This document shows positions 21,340 to 31,914 of a DNA stretch of 64,000 nucleotides, piece by piece; positions within the stretch are counted from its first letter, which is position 1; the number at the start of each line of letters is the position of its first letter. The DNA is taken from assembly GCA_037447655.1 (NCBI GenBank), contig JBBHKE010000597.1:86083-150082 (forward strand), written 5' to 3'. This DNA comes from Zygnema cylindricum. Lineage: Eukaryota > Streptophyta > Zygnematophyceae > Zygnematales > Zygnemataceae. Position numbers and translations under genes: made by a program. Under the pieces are notes generated by a model, which saw only the letters and a list, made by a program, of their open reading frames with translations, searched no databases and was not told the DNA's origin.

Positions 21340-22440
21340 TGCTTTTCAGGCATACCTTTATATCATCAAGGATTTTCGGGCCCTTTTTACCATGTACGCT
21401 CTTCACAGTACGGAGGAGTGAGGGCACCAAGCCGGACGAGATCCTTGTATTTCCTAAACTAAGGGGAACGCACTTTATTTCGTGTCTAACGGAGGCCGAG
21501 TGACCAAGTTCTACCGTTTCAAAGATTGCAATTCCGTTACTTGAGACCAGTTTCCAACAGCCTCCGTGGGGGGTACATTCTGGATTGCCACGTAACTTTC
21601 CGGATTTGCATCTAGATTATGCGGTTAACCGTCAGTAGGAATTTAGCTCCGGCTCAGCTGACTTTTTGTCCCTTAATTACGTTAGGTCAAAGTCTGACAA
21701 GTTAGTGTCATTTTCAGGACTTTGTCTTATAATAGGGGACTAAATAATTACTTCCGACCGTGTATGTAGCCGTAGTCTGGAGCATAACTTTTTGCCCTGA
21801 GTGTAGTACGGATTATTCTGTCTTATGTCAGTTCAATTACCATTGCTTGCCGATCATTGGTCAATAACGTAACTTTGAATTTTGGATCTGCAATTTGACA
21901 AACTTTGATGTATAACGCACTTGGGGTCGAAGGAGACAGGTTGCTTTTCAGTACTGTCTCCTGTAAAAACCCTCAGAAATTCCAACAAACCTTCTTTTAG
22001 AGAATCTTTGTGCTGTTTCCACTCTATTGCCATCTTGGTTTTGGATCTGTCTTTTGCGGAAAACATAGTCCGGGCGGGTAGTTGGCAATATCTTCTTTTT
22101 TGGGTGATTTTGGACTTTTTGCTGTTTTAAACCAAGAAGAGTCTGGTCGGTTCCGAGCTCGGGACACCGAAGGTTGCTGGAGTACCATACCTTTTGACGA
22201 TACTCTGGAGAGAGGGTCTCCTTTTTCTCATTTTCATCGTTGATTGCTGGGGTATGTTGAGCTCGTTTTGCTACATTTCACATTTTATATTTTTTATTCT
22301 CTTTTATGGGGCAAGGTGATATTGTTAAATCTGGAAAGCCAATCATATTTATCTATATTTATATCTACGTGGTAGTGTATTTGTGTTTTCATCTGGAGTT
22401 TTCTTTGCTTTGGAGTTACTTTTCTGGAGTAAGCTGAAAA
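21340..22440 (+). repeat. 5' LTR and leader of gypsy C
   Basis: Starts TGCTTTTCAGG at 21340, immediately after the integrase of D. It is homologous in inverted orientation to 14243-13140. The LTR to leader boundary and the primer site are unclear. TGGATCAGGACAGTGG near 22445 is one candidate. Confidence 0.7.
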
Positions 22441-22629
22441 CCCCCTGGATCAGGACAGTGGGTTTTGAGGGAACAAATGCGTTAGACTTCCCGTCGACAA
22501 AGCACCGTACTGAAAAGCCACCTGTCTTCTCGAAATAGAGGGGATAGGAGCTTTCACTTTGGAAGCCCTCTTTTTCGGAAGCGAGCTTTAGTTTTATTCA
22601 CCACTCTTTCCCCCTACACCTTTGTCATT

Positions 22630-25387
22630 ATAGGGGGAGGGGAGACTTCGGATAACGGATCCGGAGAGCAAGGTCGACCGGAGAGGCCCATGCTGGAAGG
22701 GAAATCGTTGAGGTCCGAGGAGTCGGAGCATATGGAGATTGTTTTTGGATCGCCAGCCAAGGAACCGTCTGGTGGTTCTCCTTCTCCTCCACCTTCCAGT
22801 CTTACTCCCGAACATTACCTTTCTTTGGCAGAAGCCGCTAGGGTCCATGCTGAGGAGAGGAATAGGGAGTTTCCCAAGGCTCGGCCAAAGACGCAAGCGT
22901 AGAGGGAGCCCCATGTGGGCCCTCTTCGCGAGGTCGGGCTACATACCCGATCGAAGATTCCCCGGGCCGAGATCAAGATTGACCCCGCGGTTTTCATCAA
23001 CACACGTCGACTAGGGCGTAACGAACTCCTTCCCCTTCACGACCTCCATGAGCTCAAGGTGAAAAAGGAGTTGGTGCAGAGAGTGGCGCGGATAGATTGA
23101 GTCAGAGTGGTTAGACTCGTCGGAGTGGTGGTGGAGATTTTGAGCAGTTCTTCGGAGAGCAGCTCTTCACAGTCGGTGCCAGACCGGTCCCAGAGGGCTC
23201 CCTATTCTCGCCCTCCCCCATCTTCCTCTCAGGACACCGCAGCCAACCGACCCACCCGGGAAGGTACCTCTTCTCGGCCTTGTAGAGGAGAAGAGGGTAT
23301 CAAGAGGGGCGCACCAGATATAGTGAGGGGAAAGAGGTTTGACCACCATGACAACAAGGGGAGATTTGCACCTTTTCCCAAGGAAGAGACGTCCCTGACT
23401 CCCATTCCACCCTCCACCAAGAGACCTGTTCCCAACACAACTCGTGTCCGCCCTGCCAAAGGGCTCTGGAGATCCAGACCTACTGATCCCGAGGTTTCGG
23501 GTATGGGACGAGCAGATTTGTCCGAGGGATGGTGGCGGACCAGACGTAATGATCCCCATTTTCCGGGAACTAAGATAGCGGATCTTACCAAAGTAGTGGA
23601 AAAAGCCAAGGAACTAGTGGAGGTTCTGAAATCCCAAGGACAAGCTAGGGCGGGGGCTGGACTTGTAACGGTAGATTGGAAGGCCTTAGAGGAAGAGAGG
23701 CGAAAGGCATGGGAACAGGAATTGACGCTAATTAGGGAAGCTCGGCGTAGGACAAGTGGGATTCTTAGCGGGAAGATTCCTCCTACCTCACAGATAGGGC
23801 CGCCTTCAGAAGCTCCAGCAGTGGGAACTTCTCCTCCTGTCAGTTCCAAGCCTGAAATGCGTTCTTTGGAGCCAAGCCAGGAGCCTCCTCTTCCGCGGAA
23901 AGGGGAGGAAAACACAGGACCTGATGTGGAGGGTTTGGGTGCATATCACCTTCTGGAAACACTTCGGCTCATCGGGAACAGACTACCTTTGTTACGGTGG
24001 AGGTGTCTACTGCTGTGGAGGCTTTAGTGTAGTTACGACCTGACGAGAGGATTCACATCCCTTTGAGGGCTCAGACACCCCCTCTCCCTTCTCCCAGAAA
24101 ATCCCCGGAGCCCCCATCTCTTGCTCCTCCACCTTATTCCTCTCACTCCCTGGAACACGCCACAAGTCCCCGGAACTGTCCCGATCCCTCTCCTTCGCCA
24201 TCTGTTTCTCTTGCTACAGTTGTCCGTGGGTCGCCTGGTCCGCCTGTGTTGCCCTACAAATACGACGTACCTGCCTATTTATCTCCTCACCGACGCTCTC
24301 CTTCCTCCAGCTCCGAAACTTCCCCTCCTGAGACCTCTAGGAGGGGAACCAGGAGACAGACACCTTTCCCTGCAAGGGCTCTGCTGTCTCCTTCTAAATC
24401 CCCTTCTCCGTCTCCGCCACCAGCCATTCCTCAAAGGCATGGGAACAAGCCGCGCCTCCACATCCAATCGGTGGCAACCGTTCTCCGGGATCCACAATAT
24501 TCTGCTGGATATAGAGGAGTAGTGGGGGACATCTTACCTCCAACTATCTTTTCCGGCGCTGGTACTTCCTCATTGGGAGGGGGATCCACACCACAGGGGG
24601 CCGCACCTTCTAGCAGGGAAGGACCCGGTTCCGATCTTGAAGAAGAGGATACGAGAGTCACCTCGCCCGCTCAGTTTGTTAGTCCCACTGGGCCTTCCTC
24701 TTCCCATTTCACCAACTCTGTAGAGGAAGAAAAGGAAATGGGGGATATTCGGATCTTTACCGGAGATAGCTCGGGGATTGCATTCTCAGATTTCGAGTTA
24801 TTGTGGAAATATTTCACCCAATCTCAGATAAACAAGTACCGGGGGGGAGCCATTCTGGATGACTTCGAAACCACCCTCTTCCCCATGATGGTCAACTACA
24901 TGTCTGGAGGGGCGTTGGTAGATTACAAGGAGCGTCAACCTCTTTTGATGGCTCTCAGCATTAAAATCTCAGATCCAACCCTTGGTGCCGTTGTTTTGCA
25001 AGCGGAGGCTGACTTGGCCGCGGCTGCGGCGACCCCTGTGACTGCTACCTTTACACAGGGCATGAAACTACAGGCGCAAGGAAGTGCCTATGTTAACCAG
25101 CTGTAGGCGATCTAGGAAGCCCAAGCAGCAACTCGCATGGTGGCCAACTGAAACCCTTCTACCAAATATCTAGACTCCTCTACACAGAGAGGAACGAGTC
25201 CGCGATCAAGGAATTCACGGAATTCTGATGTTTGAAGAACGAGACTCCCCAGACTCTTTTTAACGGACTCTCTAGTCTTTGTCAAAAGACATAGCTGTCC
25301 ACGATTGATCTTCCGGCAATGGCCACAAAATATTTCATCCCCGGCCGTAATTCCTTCGGGCCGACAAGGCAAATTGCACTGGACAAT
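22630..25387 (+). pseudogene. Gypsy C gag, long N-terminal region and capsid, broken
   Basis: Frame 1 from about 22690 with stops at 22900 and 23098, open 23107-24027, then a shift into frame 3 (24063-25106). The first 450 residues or so are charged and Pro/Ser-rich. 24063-24700 is a Pro/Ser-rich run. From about 24740 a capsid-like domain reads MGDIRIFTGDSSGIAFSDFE, then ILDDFETTLFPMMVNYMSGG and DPTLGAVVLQAEADLAAAAA. Tags at 25104 and 25113 interrupt it, and capsid homology to B continues to 25387. No enzymatic motif is seen in the N-terminal region, so its role is unknown. Confidence 0.7.
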
Positions 25388-25942
25388 TATTGAAAAGTAA
25401 GCTTTAGTAAGCCTTAGAAATTTGAGTCTAGAACTTAGAATATTTTTGGAATACGAACTGTTCAATATTGACCAAATTTAGTGTGGATTTTTTGTAGTAT
25501 CTACACGAATTGATATCTTTAAGTTAATTAGTGTGTAGGGCCGCCAATGAATGTAGACGTGATAAGAATCACCCGAATTTTTAGGGTATAGATATTGTTA
25601 GTGGAAAATTCTGGTTCAAACACTTAGATTTTCGTCAATAGGGTGTTTGGTGAACCATGTACATACGTTTTAGATGTTTTCTAGATATTTTAGATGTTTT
25701 CTAGATCTTTTGAGTATTTAGTTCAATTAGAATTGATCAATTCAATACAGAATGTACATTCTACACAAGAGTTAAGGAAATGAGAGCACTGAGTGCAGTT
25801 TAAGGTGTTTTATGCTCTATTGTCTCTAATTTGCTTGTAGTACATGTTTGTGTGGTTGAAAGACCTCTTTCTTTGGGAGTAACATATCTTACAATATAGA
25901 TCTAGTCTTTAGGCATTTCTCTTTGGGTTTGCTTCCGTTAAC

Positions 25943-26161
25943 ATGTCTGATAATGGGTCAGCTCCTGTTGCAAGTGCTCCTATTAGCCCTAGTGCTCCAC
26001 CTGCTGGTGCAAGTGTGACTCCTAATGGGAGTGGATCGCAGCCGAGTCTTAATGCCCATGACCTTCAACAGGTTATGGGCCCACCGCCCAAATTGCTACC
26101 CCCCTTCACGGGAAAGCCGGTCAAACCATCCGCAATCCCGCTGGCTCCGATACCATGTTAG
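25943..26161 (+). CDS. Copia-like gag start within the LTR, reading into the TRIM segment
   Basis: A 72-codon frame that starts in the putative LTR. It is Ser/Ala/Pro-rich, then reads LQQVMGPPPKLLPPFTGKPV. The QVMGPP part is encoded by the primer-binding site and matches the gag starts of copia elements E, H and J. It ends at a TAG formed at the TRIM LTR boundary. It is only a gag remnant and I assign it no function. Confidence 0.5.
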   Translation: MSDNGSAPVASAPISPSAPPAGASVTPNGSGSQPSLNAHDLQQVMGPPPKLLPPFTGKPVKPSAIPLAPIPC

Positions 26162-26207
26162 ATTTCCTAGAAATCCGGGATTCGGCATGTCCCACACTTG
26201 GGAAAAT

Positions 26208-26278
26208 TGGGCCGGCCAGGGTTCGAACCTGGGACCTTTCACTCAGCTCCGAACGCACTACCACTGTGCCACCAACTC
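26208..26278 (-). other. tRNA-like module in the TRIM LTR of the chimeric insertion
   Basis: Minus-strand equivalent of 15769-15840. It has GAGTTGG against CCGGCCC as acceptor, D arm GCAC/GTGC, and T arm CCAGG-TTCGAAC-CCTGG, now fully paired. Box A and box B are intact. Confidence 0.7.
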
Positions 26279-26386
26279 GATGTAGAGACTTGCGGGTCCG
26301 TACCCATTTATTACGGCGGCTCGAGTATGGATATTCCATATTCTACCCTGTATTGGACCGGCTTCACGTGCCAATCCAACAACAAT

Positions 26387-27796
26387 AGGATTCTCGGACT
26401 CGCAATTCAGGACATTAATCCCTCTGCCAAGGACATTTCTCTGGTGACCATGAAGTTGTATGACCACTTCGTCCATAGTGAGGTAAGGGAGAAAGCCGTG
26501 ACCGGCAAGGCCCGAGCAAATTTGGCAGGATTCGCCGAGGAGACCTCTTTGAATGAGGAGGAACAGGCTGAACTTCAAGCTCTTTGAAAGCTTAAAGGGA
26601 AGCCAGTGGCTAACAGCCGGTCAGAGCCAGCTATAGGAGCAGATGAGCAGGTATTTCTCTATAATTGCATGAATTGTCAACAACCGGGTCATGGGTGGAA
26701 GCATTGCTCCAGAAAACTTAAACCGGAGCTGGCTTTGAAACTTAAAGAATGGGAGAAAGAACACGCAGAAAAAACCTTGAAATAGCAAGAAAGGCTCAAG
26801 GGGGGGAGGGGAGAGGACAAGACACTGGTAACCAAAGAAACTTACCGTCCAACTCCACGGAGCGAAACCTCTAAGATGTCCCAACTTCCCAAGTTTGATG
26901 ACGCCCTAATCTCCAACGAAATCCTGAGTAAATATACTACCGAGGGCGCCAAGTGCGAAACTTGTGGATTTTTGGGGCATAAGGAAGGGCAATGTTTCTA
27001 GAAAAATGGAATATCTAAGGAAATGATGCAGTTTGCTTTATTTACTGGGGAAGGGGAAACCGCCGTTATCCCTCTACCTCTCCAACTCCTTTACCTGTGG
27101 GGGCGCCAACTTATGCCAACACCGGAAAGACCTGAGCGAGTTCTGGCTGCTCCGACAAAGTTTACGCCGGAGATCATTATACAGCAACAAAGTCAGCAGT
27201 TAGCCGCGATGGCTGCAAAGTTAGCTGCCCTCCGCTTGGGATCTTCTTCCCGGCCTGCACCTCTTACAGCAGCCGAACGACTCCAAAGGCAAAGACAAGA
27301 GTTGCTACAGAAGCTCGCGGAGCTTGAGATTCAAAGCACAGAGGGTGCTAATGATGACGACTTATTGGGCTAGGATTTGGAACCTCCAAATGCCCACGAT
27401 GCCCGAAGCTTCCCGTCCGGAGCTTGGAATGTTGGGGTAAGAGACAGTCATCGCCAACTCTGCAACTCCACCTCAATGCAAAGACAGGACTGGCACAAAA
27501 TGGGTCAGAGAGATCACAACCGGAAAGCTACGAGGCCTTTGTCATTTACTCCCCGAGCCGTAATGTTGAACAACGACATCGGCTTAGGAATCAAGCCCAC
27601 TCACCAGCCATCTCTTCCTACCAAACCTAAGTTGCCTCTCGGTTTCAAAAATTACAAGAACAAGAAAGAGCACCGAGAGAAGGAAGCATTGGAACAAGAG
27701 AAAAAAGACAATCAGGACTGGTTTGAGAAATATATGGCCGAACGCCCGGAGAATGATGCTCCCCAAACACCTCTTGTTCCTGATTCTGGCTCATAG
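26387..27796 (+). pseudogene. Gypsy C nucleocapsid region, two zinc knuckles and charged linker, four in-frame stops
   Basis: Frame 2 resumes gag after the insertion (LAIQDINPSAKD). It carries two CCHC knuckles: CMNCQQPGHGWKHC at 26666-26707 and CETCGFLGHKEGQC at 26954-26995. A Gln/Leu/Ala-rich segment (27170-27350) with heptad-like spacing then suggests a coiled coil. Next is a basic and acidic linker to 27796. Stops are TGA 26585 and TAG at 26783, 26999, 27371 and 27794, all without a frame change. The whole gag-pro-methyltransferase block of C stays in frame 2 from here to 29612. Confidence 0.75.
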
Positions 27797-28633
27797 AGTG
27801 AGAAAGAGGGACCAGATAAGGATCAACAGGAACCGAACTCATCTCCATCTTCACCAAAAGCAACACTTCCCTCCTCCAAGCCGGCGGTCATGCTAGTCCG
27901 GCACCTCATGCCCTATGCTCTCACACACGTGAAGACTCGAGCCTCGTCCCACAACCTGCCCGAAGAAATCCTCATTCAGGCATTGGGAGAGGAGATCCAC
28001 TCTGGAAAGGGGGGGGTAGACAAGACCACTCCGCCAATCACATTATTTTTGTCCACCGATCGTAAAACCCCTATAGTGGATAGGGACTACAATGCCTTAT
28101 CCGTGGCTCTCATAGTGAACAGAACCGGGACCTTCAAGCTCAACGGATACGGGGGATACCTGGACGCTGTGGTCAACACCGGAGCTCTCCCCAACCTCAT
28201 TACCACCTCCGCTTTGCAGAAGATGCCCGAGGAACTCCAGCCCGAAATCTGTAAAAGCAACATCTGCTTAAGCATTGTAAGTAGCGGCAGTCAACCAGTC
28301 CATGGGATAATCAAGGCCATTGATATCGAGTTTTCGGATGACGGAGGCCAACGGTTAAAAATTGAGCTCCCGTTCTTGGTGGTGGAAGGGACTCAATTCG
28401 AAATTCAGTTGGGAATGGCCACCTGGACCCGGCTCAATATGAGTTTGAGCGTGTGGAAAGAACAGTGTACCGTTCGGGACCCCAAAAATCCGGAAGGAAC
28501 CAAAGTGGTTGTTCCTCTGGATTTATGGAACCGGGGAAAGACAAATGTCCCAGTGTCTAGATGCTACCCGGTGTACACAACATCATCTCCGACGGAAGTG
28601 TTTGGCAGTTCCACCGATATCGCCAAGGAAATC
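27797..28633 (+). pseudogene. Gypsy C aspartic protease-like domain, active-site Asp changed to Asn
   Basis: Frame 2, open from 27797 to the TAG at 28634. The active-site region is YLDAVVNTGALPNLI near 28160-28205, where the family has D-T-G. The catalytic Asp is Asn, so this copy is inactive. Downstream strands include SSGSQPVHGIIKAIDIEF, LPFLVVEGTQFEIQLG and MATWTRLNMSL, corresponding to the flap and the second hydrophobic block. It lies immediately upstream of the methyltransferase, the same order as in element A. Confidence 0.7.
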
Positions 28634-29612
28634 TAGCAATTCCCAATTTCCAGGCGATGGGAAGAGGAATATTAGAATAGATTATTACAGGTAGCAAAAC
28701 TCCGGTGGGGAGTGGATCAGGCATTTTCAGCCTTGATGTTGAAGGAATCTACCTCACCGTCTAATGCTTCTAAACGCAAGAGCAGTAACAATAAATTCAA
28801 TCGACAAGTGGTGTCATTCGCAGTTCCCGATTCCGGACTGCGTATTTTATCTCTATTTTCAGGAATTAGTTTTGATTTGGAAGCGGTCTTGAAAACAAGA
28901 TATCAGGTGGAGTCATACACAGCCGTGGAAGTATCTCCCGAGGCTAGGGTGGTTAGCGAACATCGCCTCCACCAACTTCATCATCTATATCCTCAACAGT
29001 TTCCAGTATCAGCCTTCTCCAAAGCTTACCGTAGTCTTCCCCACAATGTAGAAAACATCATCGCGACCCACATGGCCAGTTTGGGAAGAGTAGATTTGGT
29101 TTTGGCAAGCTGGCATTGTCAGGGATACTTCCTAGCAGGACAAGGAAAAGGGCACCAAGACCGCAGAAGTGGAACCTTTTTTCGGTTGATCGCGATAATC
29201 TCGTGGCTTCAACAGCTCCAAGACACGCCGGTGGGGTACGTTCTGGAAAATGTCCACCCGGGAGATGATAAACGAAAACAGGTTGCGGACAGCTGGAATC
29301 ACATAACCCGGATTTTAGGGGCTCCATTAGTTTTTGACGCCGCACAGCTGGGATCCCTGGCACACCGAGTCAGGGCATATTAGACCAACATGATCCCGAT
29401 TCCACTCCTCCGACAACTGTTGGAGAAGGAAATCCCCGACCCGCAAAATTCTGTCCAGCAAATACTTAGGGAAGGTAGAATAGCCACACCAATGACTCGA
29501 CCCGACCGCCCACCTTTCTTTCGGTGCAACAGACTTGGATTCCAAAGGAAAGACCTCCAAACATTGGTCTCTTTCCCTCATAGTCACGCATATCGGTATG
29601 GAGCTGCGGGAA
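28634..29612 (+). pseudogene. DNA cytosine-5 methyltransferase domain (Dnmt3-like) in gypsy C, truncated
   Basis: Second methyltransferase copy, frame 2. Motif I is LRILSLFSGISFDLEAVL (about 28840-28890), followed by YTAVEVSPEARVV. The catalytic loop is LASWHCQGYFLAGQGKGH (about 29103-29155), where Pro of the usual Pro-Cys is His. Motif VI is YVLENVHPGDD (about 29238). A Dnmt3-like GSLAHRVRAY follows, then a TAG at 29381 where Trp is expected. The target-recognition part continues to LQTLVSFPHSHAYRYGAAGM near 29600. Sequence then switches to a copia LTR remnant, so motifs IX-X, RT and integrase are lost. Sequence differs widely from the element A copy, so these are separate lineages sharing the architecture. 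Confidence 0.87.
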
Positions 29613-30046
29613 TGATTTTTTACAGTCTAAAATTGACATGTGTCGACTTATTGGCCATGTCGTACAGTGGTCGTACAAAAAGTACACCGGCACCTGTACC
29701 TTTATATACGATAAATTATTATGATTGGTGTCGTATTTCAGTAGATAGAGTTTTAAAGAGAGATAGGACTTAGAAAAATTTTATAGATTGGACCCTCTTT
29801 CCCAGTGAGCTTCTGTACAAAAGGTCAACTATGACTGTTCATAACTTAATGCTCAAAGGAGCAAATTCAGAGATTCTTTTTGCTATCAACTTAGGGGAGT
29901 CTTGCCTTCACATGGGTGAAGGTAATAAGAGTTTTTCTTTGCCAAGGAGGCACTTATTCTTGCTGAAACACAAAGGGGTCAGGGTTATCCTAGAGGCTTC
30001 GTGTGAGTTGCCTACTCTGAGGTCTTATGGAGGTCTCAAAGTTGCA
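29613..30046 (+). repeat. 3' portion of a J-family copia LTR
   Basis: Matches the distal half of the J LTR and of the solo LTR at 18346-19394, from a GACATGTGTCGAC block to the terminal GGTCTCAAAGTTGCA. The left side is truncated against the methyltransferase of gypsy C. Confidence 0.7.
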
Positions 30047-30442
30047 ACGTGTCGAAGGAATATTAACTCGCTCGCTTAATGTAAGAGTCTCTTTCATTAA
30101 TCCACTTTGACCTATACACTATGACCTTTGTGGACTGATGTCGATTCCTAATCACTTTGGAGAACTCTATTTTGTCATGTTTATAGACGATGCACCCTGG
30201 TTTTGCCACTTTTTCTCGTTCGTCAAAAATCCGAAACATTCCAAATATTTCAACCGTACAAGTCATTAGTCGAAAACTTGCTTGACAGCCGCATTAAATG
30301 TCTCAGAATTGATAATGGCGGGGAATACTTCTCCACGGAATTTTCCAATTTTCTCACCACTCACGGAATTATACACCAATCAACGGTTCCAAATATCCCA
30401 CAACAAAATGGAGTTTGAGAGAGGTACAACCGTTTCGTCATT
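30047..30442 (+). pseudogene. Copia F integrase core, left piece
   Basis: Ty1/copia integrase. DLCGLMSIPNHFGELYFV and MFIDDAPWFCHFFSF lie at about 30130-30210. After a frame change come LRIDNGGEYFSTEFSNFL, THGIIHQSTVPN and PQQNGV with a TGA. Catalytic Asp of DLCG and Asp of DNGGE are present. It is cut at 30442 by the LTR of element E and continues after 37979. Confidence 0.8.
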
Positions 30443-31450
30443 TGCAATTTTTTGTCCTCTTTTGGACTACATAATTCAGGAAGCCTTTAGATAGTTTTTA
30501 ACTACCCCACTTCAAGCCACAAACACTGCTGCCCAAGAAGGCAAATTGACGATTTGACTAAACCCCTGTGCAGCTTGGACTCCTTTGAGTCCGTAGCAAA
30601 AAGAATCACTAAAAACGACCAACCAACGGATAAGTTATGAGCCGACAAAAATGCCAATTTTATACAAAGCTCTCGTAGAGAGAGGTGACTACCTACCAGA
30701 ATTTTCTAAGTTCTAAACCATCTAACAACCCGTATCTACTGAAGGTCAAACCAATCACATGATTGTAAATTACAAGAAGGTACTACGGCCGATGTCTTTT
30801 CTATACGACATGTGTACAACAAAGCCACTGAGTGGACGCGTGTCACCCTTCCACTCGTCGATATGTTCCCCAAAATTCTTCTAACCGAATGTTATATGTC
30901 CACGTGGCGCCAGGTCATGCTACGTCTATGACCGCCAAAGTGACCATTCCGCGATCTCGGCAGTGATGTATGTCGTCGGATTAAATCCGACATTAAATGT
31001 CAGTCGTCAAAAACAAATGTCCGATTCATTTGTTTTGTGCGAAATGAAGTCCGCACCTAACTTTAACTACTTCTATGTTTCTTTGTTCACATTTCATTTA
31101 ATGGGTTTCAAAACCATTGTACATGTTTAAATATGTATTTAACACTATGTACTTTAACGGACTTTTACGACAGACTGGTTAGAGCAAACAGCTACTCCGT
31201 ACTCTACCGGTCGGAAGTTCGAGTCTTGCAGGACTCAATCTTTTGTTGAGAGTGATATAAGTCACTCTTTAGTCCTGCCTGTTAAACTAAAGCAGCCATG
31301 GCTCAACCACCCTCTGTATCCTTCAGTGACTACAACAAGTATGGTGGCTAGAGAGACGAGGTGGAGACAGGCTGTCCGCCCTTTTCTTTTCCTTGTTATA
31401 CTTACATATTTAGCCCTAGAAAATACTCTTGAAATATATTAATTTCAACA
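30443..31450 (-). repeat. 3' LTR of copia E with tRNA-like module at 31169-31236 (+)
   Basis: 1008 bp, the same length as the 5' LTR. On the plus strand (antisense to the element), 31169-31236 has a D-arm-like CTGGTTAGAGC, a T-loop GTTCGAGTC and an overall tRNA length. Box B is strong; box A is partial. Confidence 0.8.
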
Positions 31451-31914
31451 CTCCCCTTATTTTCTAGTCTAATTTTAACTTCAGTTTTATTCCACCTTTT
31501 TCTCTGCAATATTTTTATTTGGGAGAGGGCACTAGTTTTGTCATCATATTAGCTACCATTTCCTCATCAAATTTATATACAAGATTCACAATCTTACTCT
31601 CAACTTTCTCCCTCACAAAACTCAATCTTATGTCCATATGCTTAGCCTTGTAATGTTGTTTTCGATTAGTTGCAATTGCAATGGGAGCTTGAATATCACA
31701 AAACACTTCATGCACTCCCTTCTTCATATACCCCAATTCTTGCAACAAGGATTTGACCCACATTAACTATTTCACAGCAGAACAAGAGGCCATGTACTTA
31801 GCCTCCATAGTAGAGTGAGCAACCACCTTTTGTTGCTTGCTAATCCAACAACAAGCACCTTCCCCCACATACAACACATACCCAGAAGTGCATCTTCTCA
31901 TAGGTGCATCCCTA
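31451..31914 (-). pseudogene. Copia E RNase H C-terminal part
   Basis: Minus-strand frame encodes GYVLYVGEGACCWISKQQKV, STMEAKYMAS, then MWVKSLLQELGYMKKGVHEV and ANMMTKLVPSPK. This is the end of a copia RNase H. A stop precedes MWVKS. The N-terminal strand lies on the other side of the solo LTR. Confidence 0.8.

Larger units (their letters stand above)
25388..26381. mobile_element. Chimeric LTR insertion: copia LTR joined head-to-head with a TRIM LTR
   Basis: A 994-bp insertion in gypsy C gag, flanked by the 5-bp duplication ACAAT (25383-25387 and 26382-26386). The left part, 25388-26070, looks like a copia LTR (TATTGAA start, TTCAACA end) followed by the half-tRNA PBS GGTTATGGGCCCACC. The right part, 26097-26381, is in reverse orientation: polypurine tract, 57-bp-type TRIM interior, PBS and a complete TRIM LTR. 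Homology to gypsy B proves where the host sequence resumes. Confidence 0.75.

Noticed and set aside
23167-23915. Minus-strand ORFs of 130 and 228 codons opposite gypsy C gag
   Set aside because: The plus strand is homologous to gypsy B gag in the matching orientation, so these are antisense shadows.
22900-29383. TAG reassigned to an amino acid
   Set aside because: TAG positions in gypsy C align with Gln, Glu, Lys, His, Arg, Cys and Trp codons of relatives, and other elements have TAA and TGA breaks too. No single reassignment fits.
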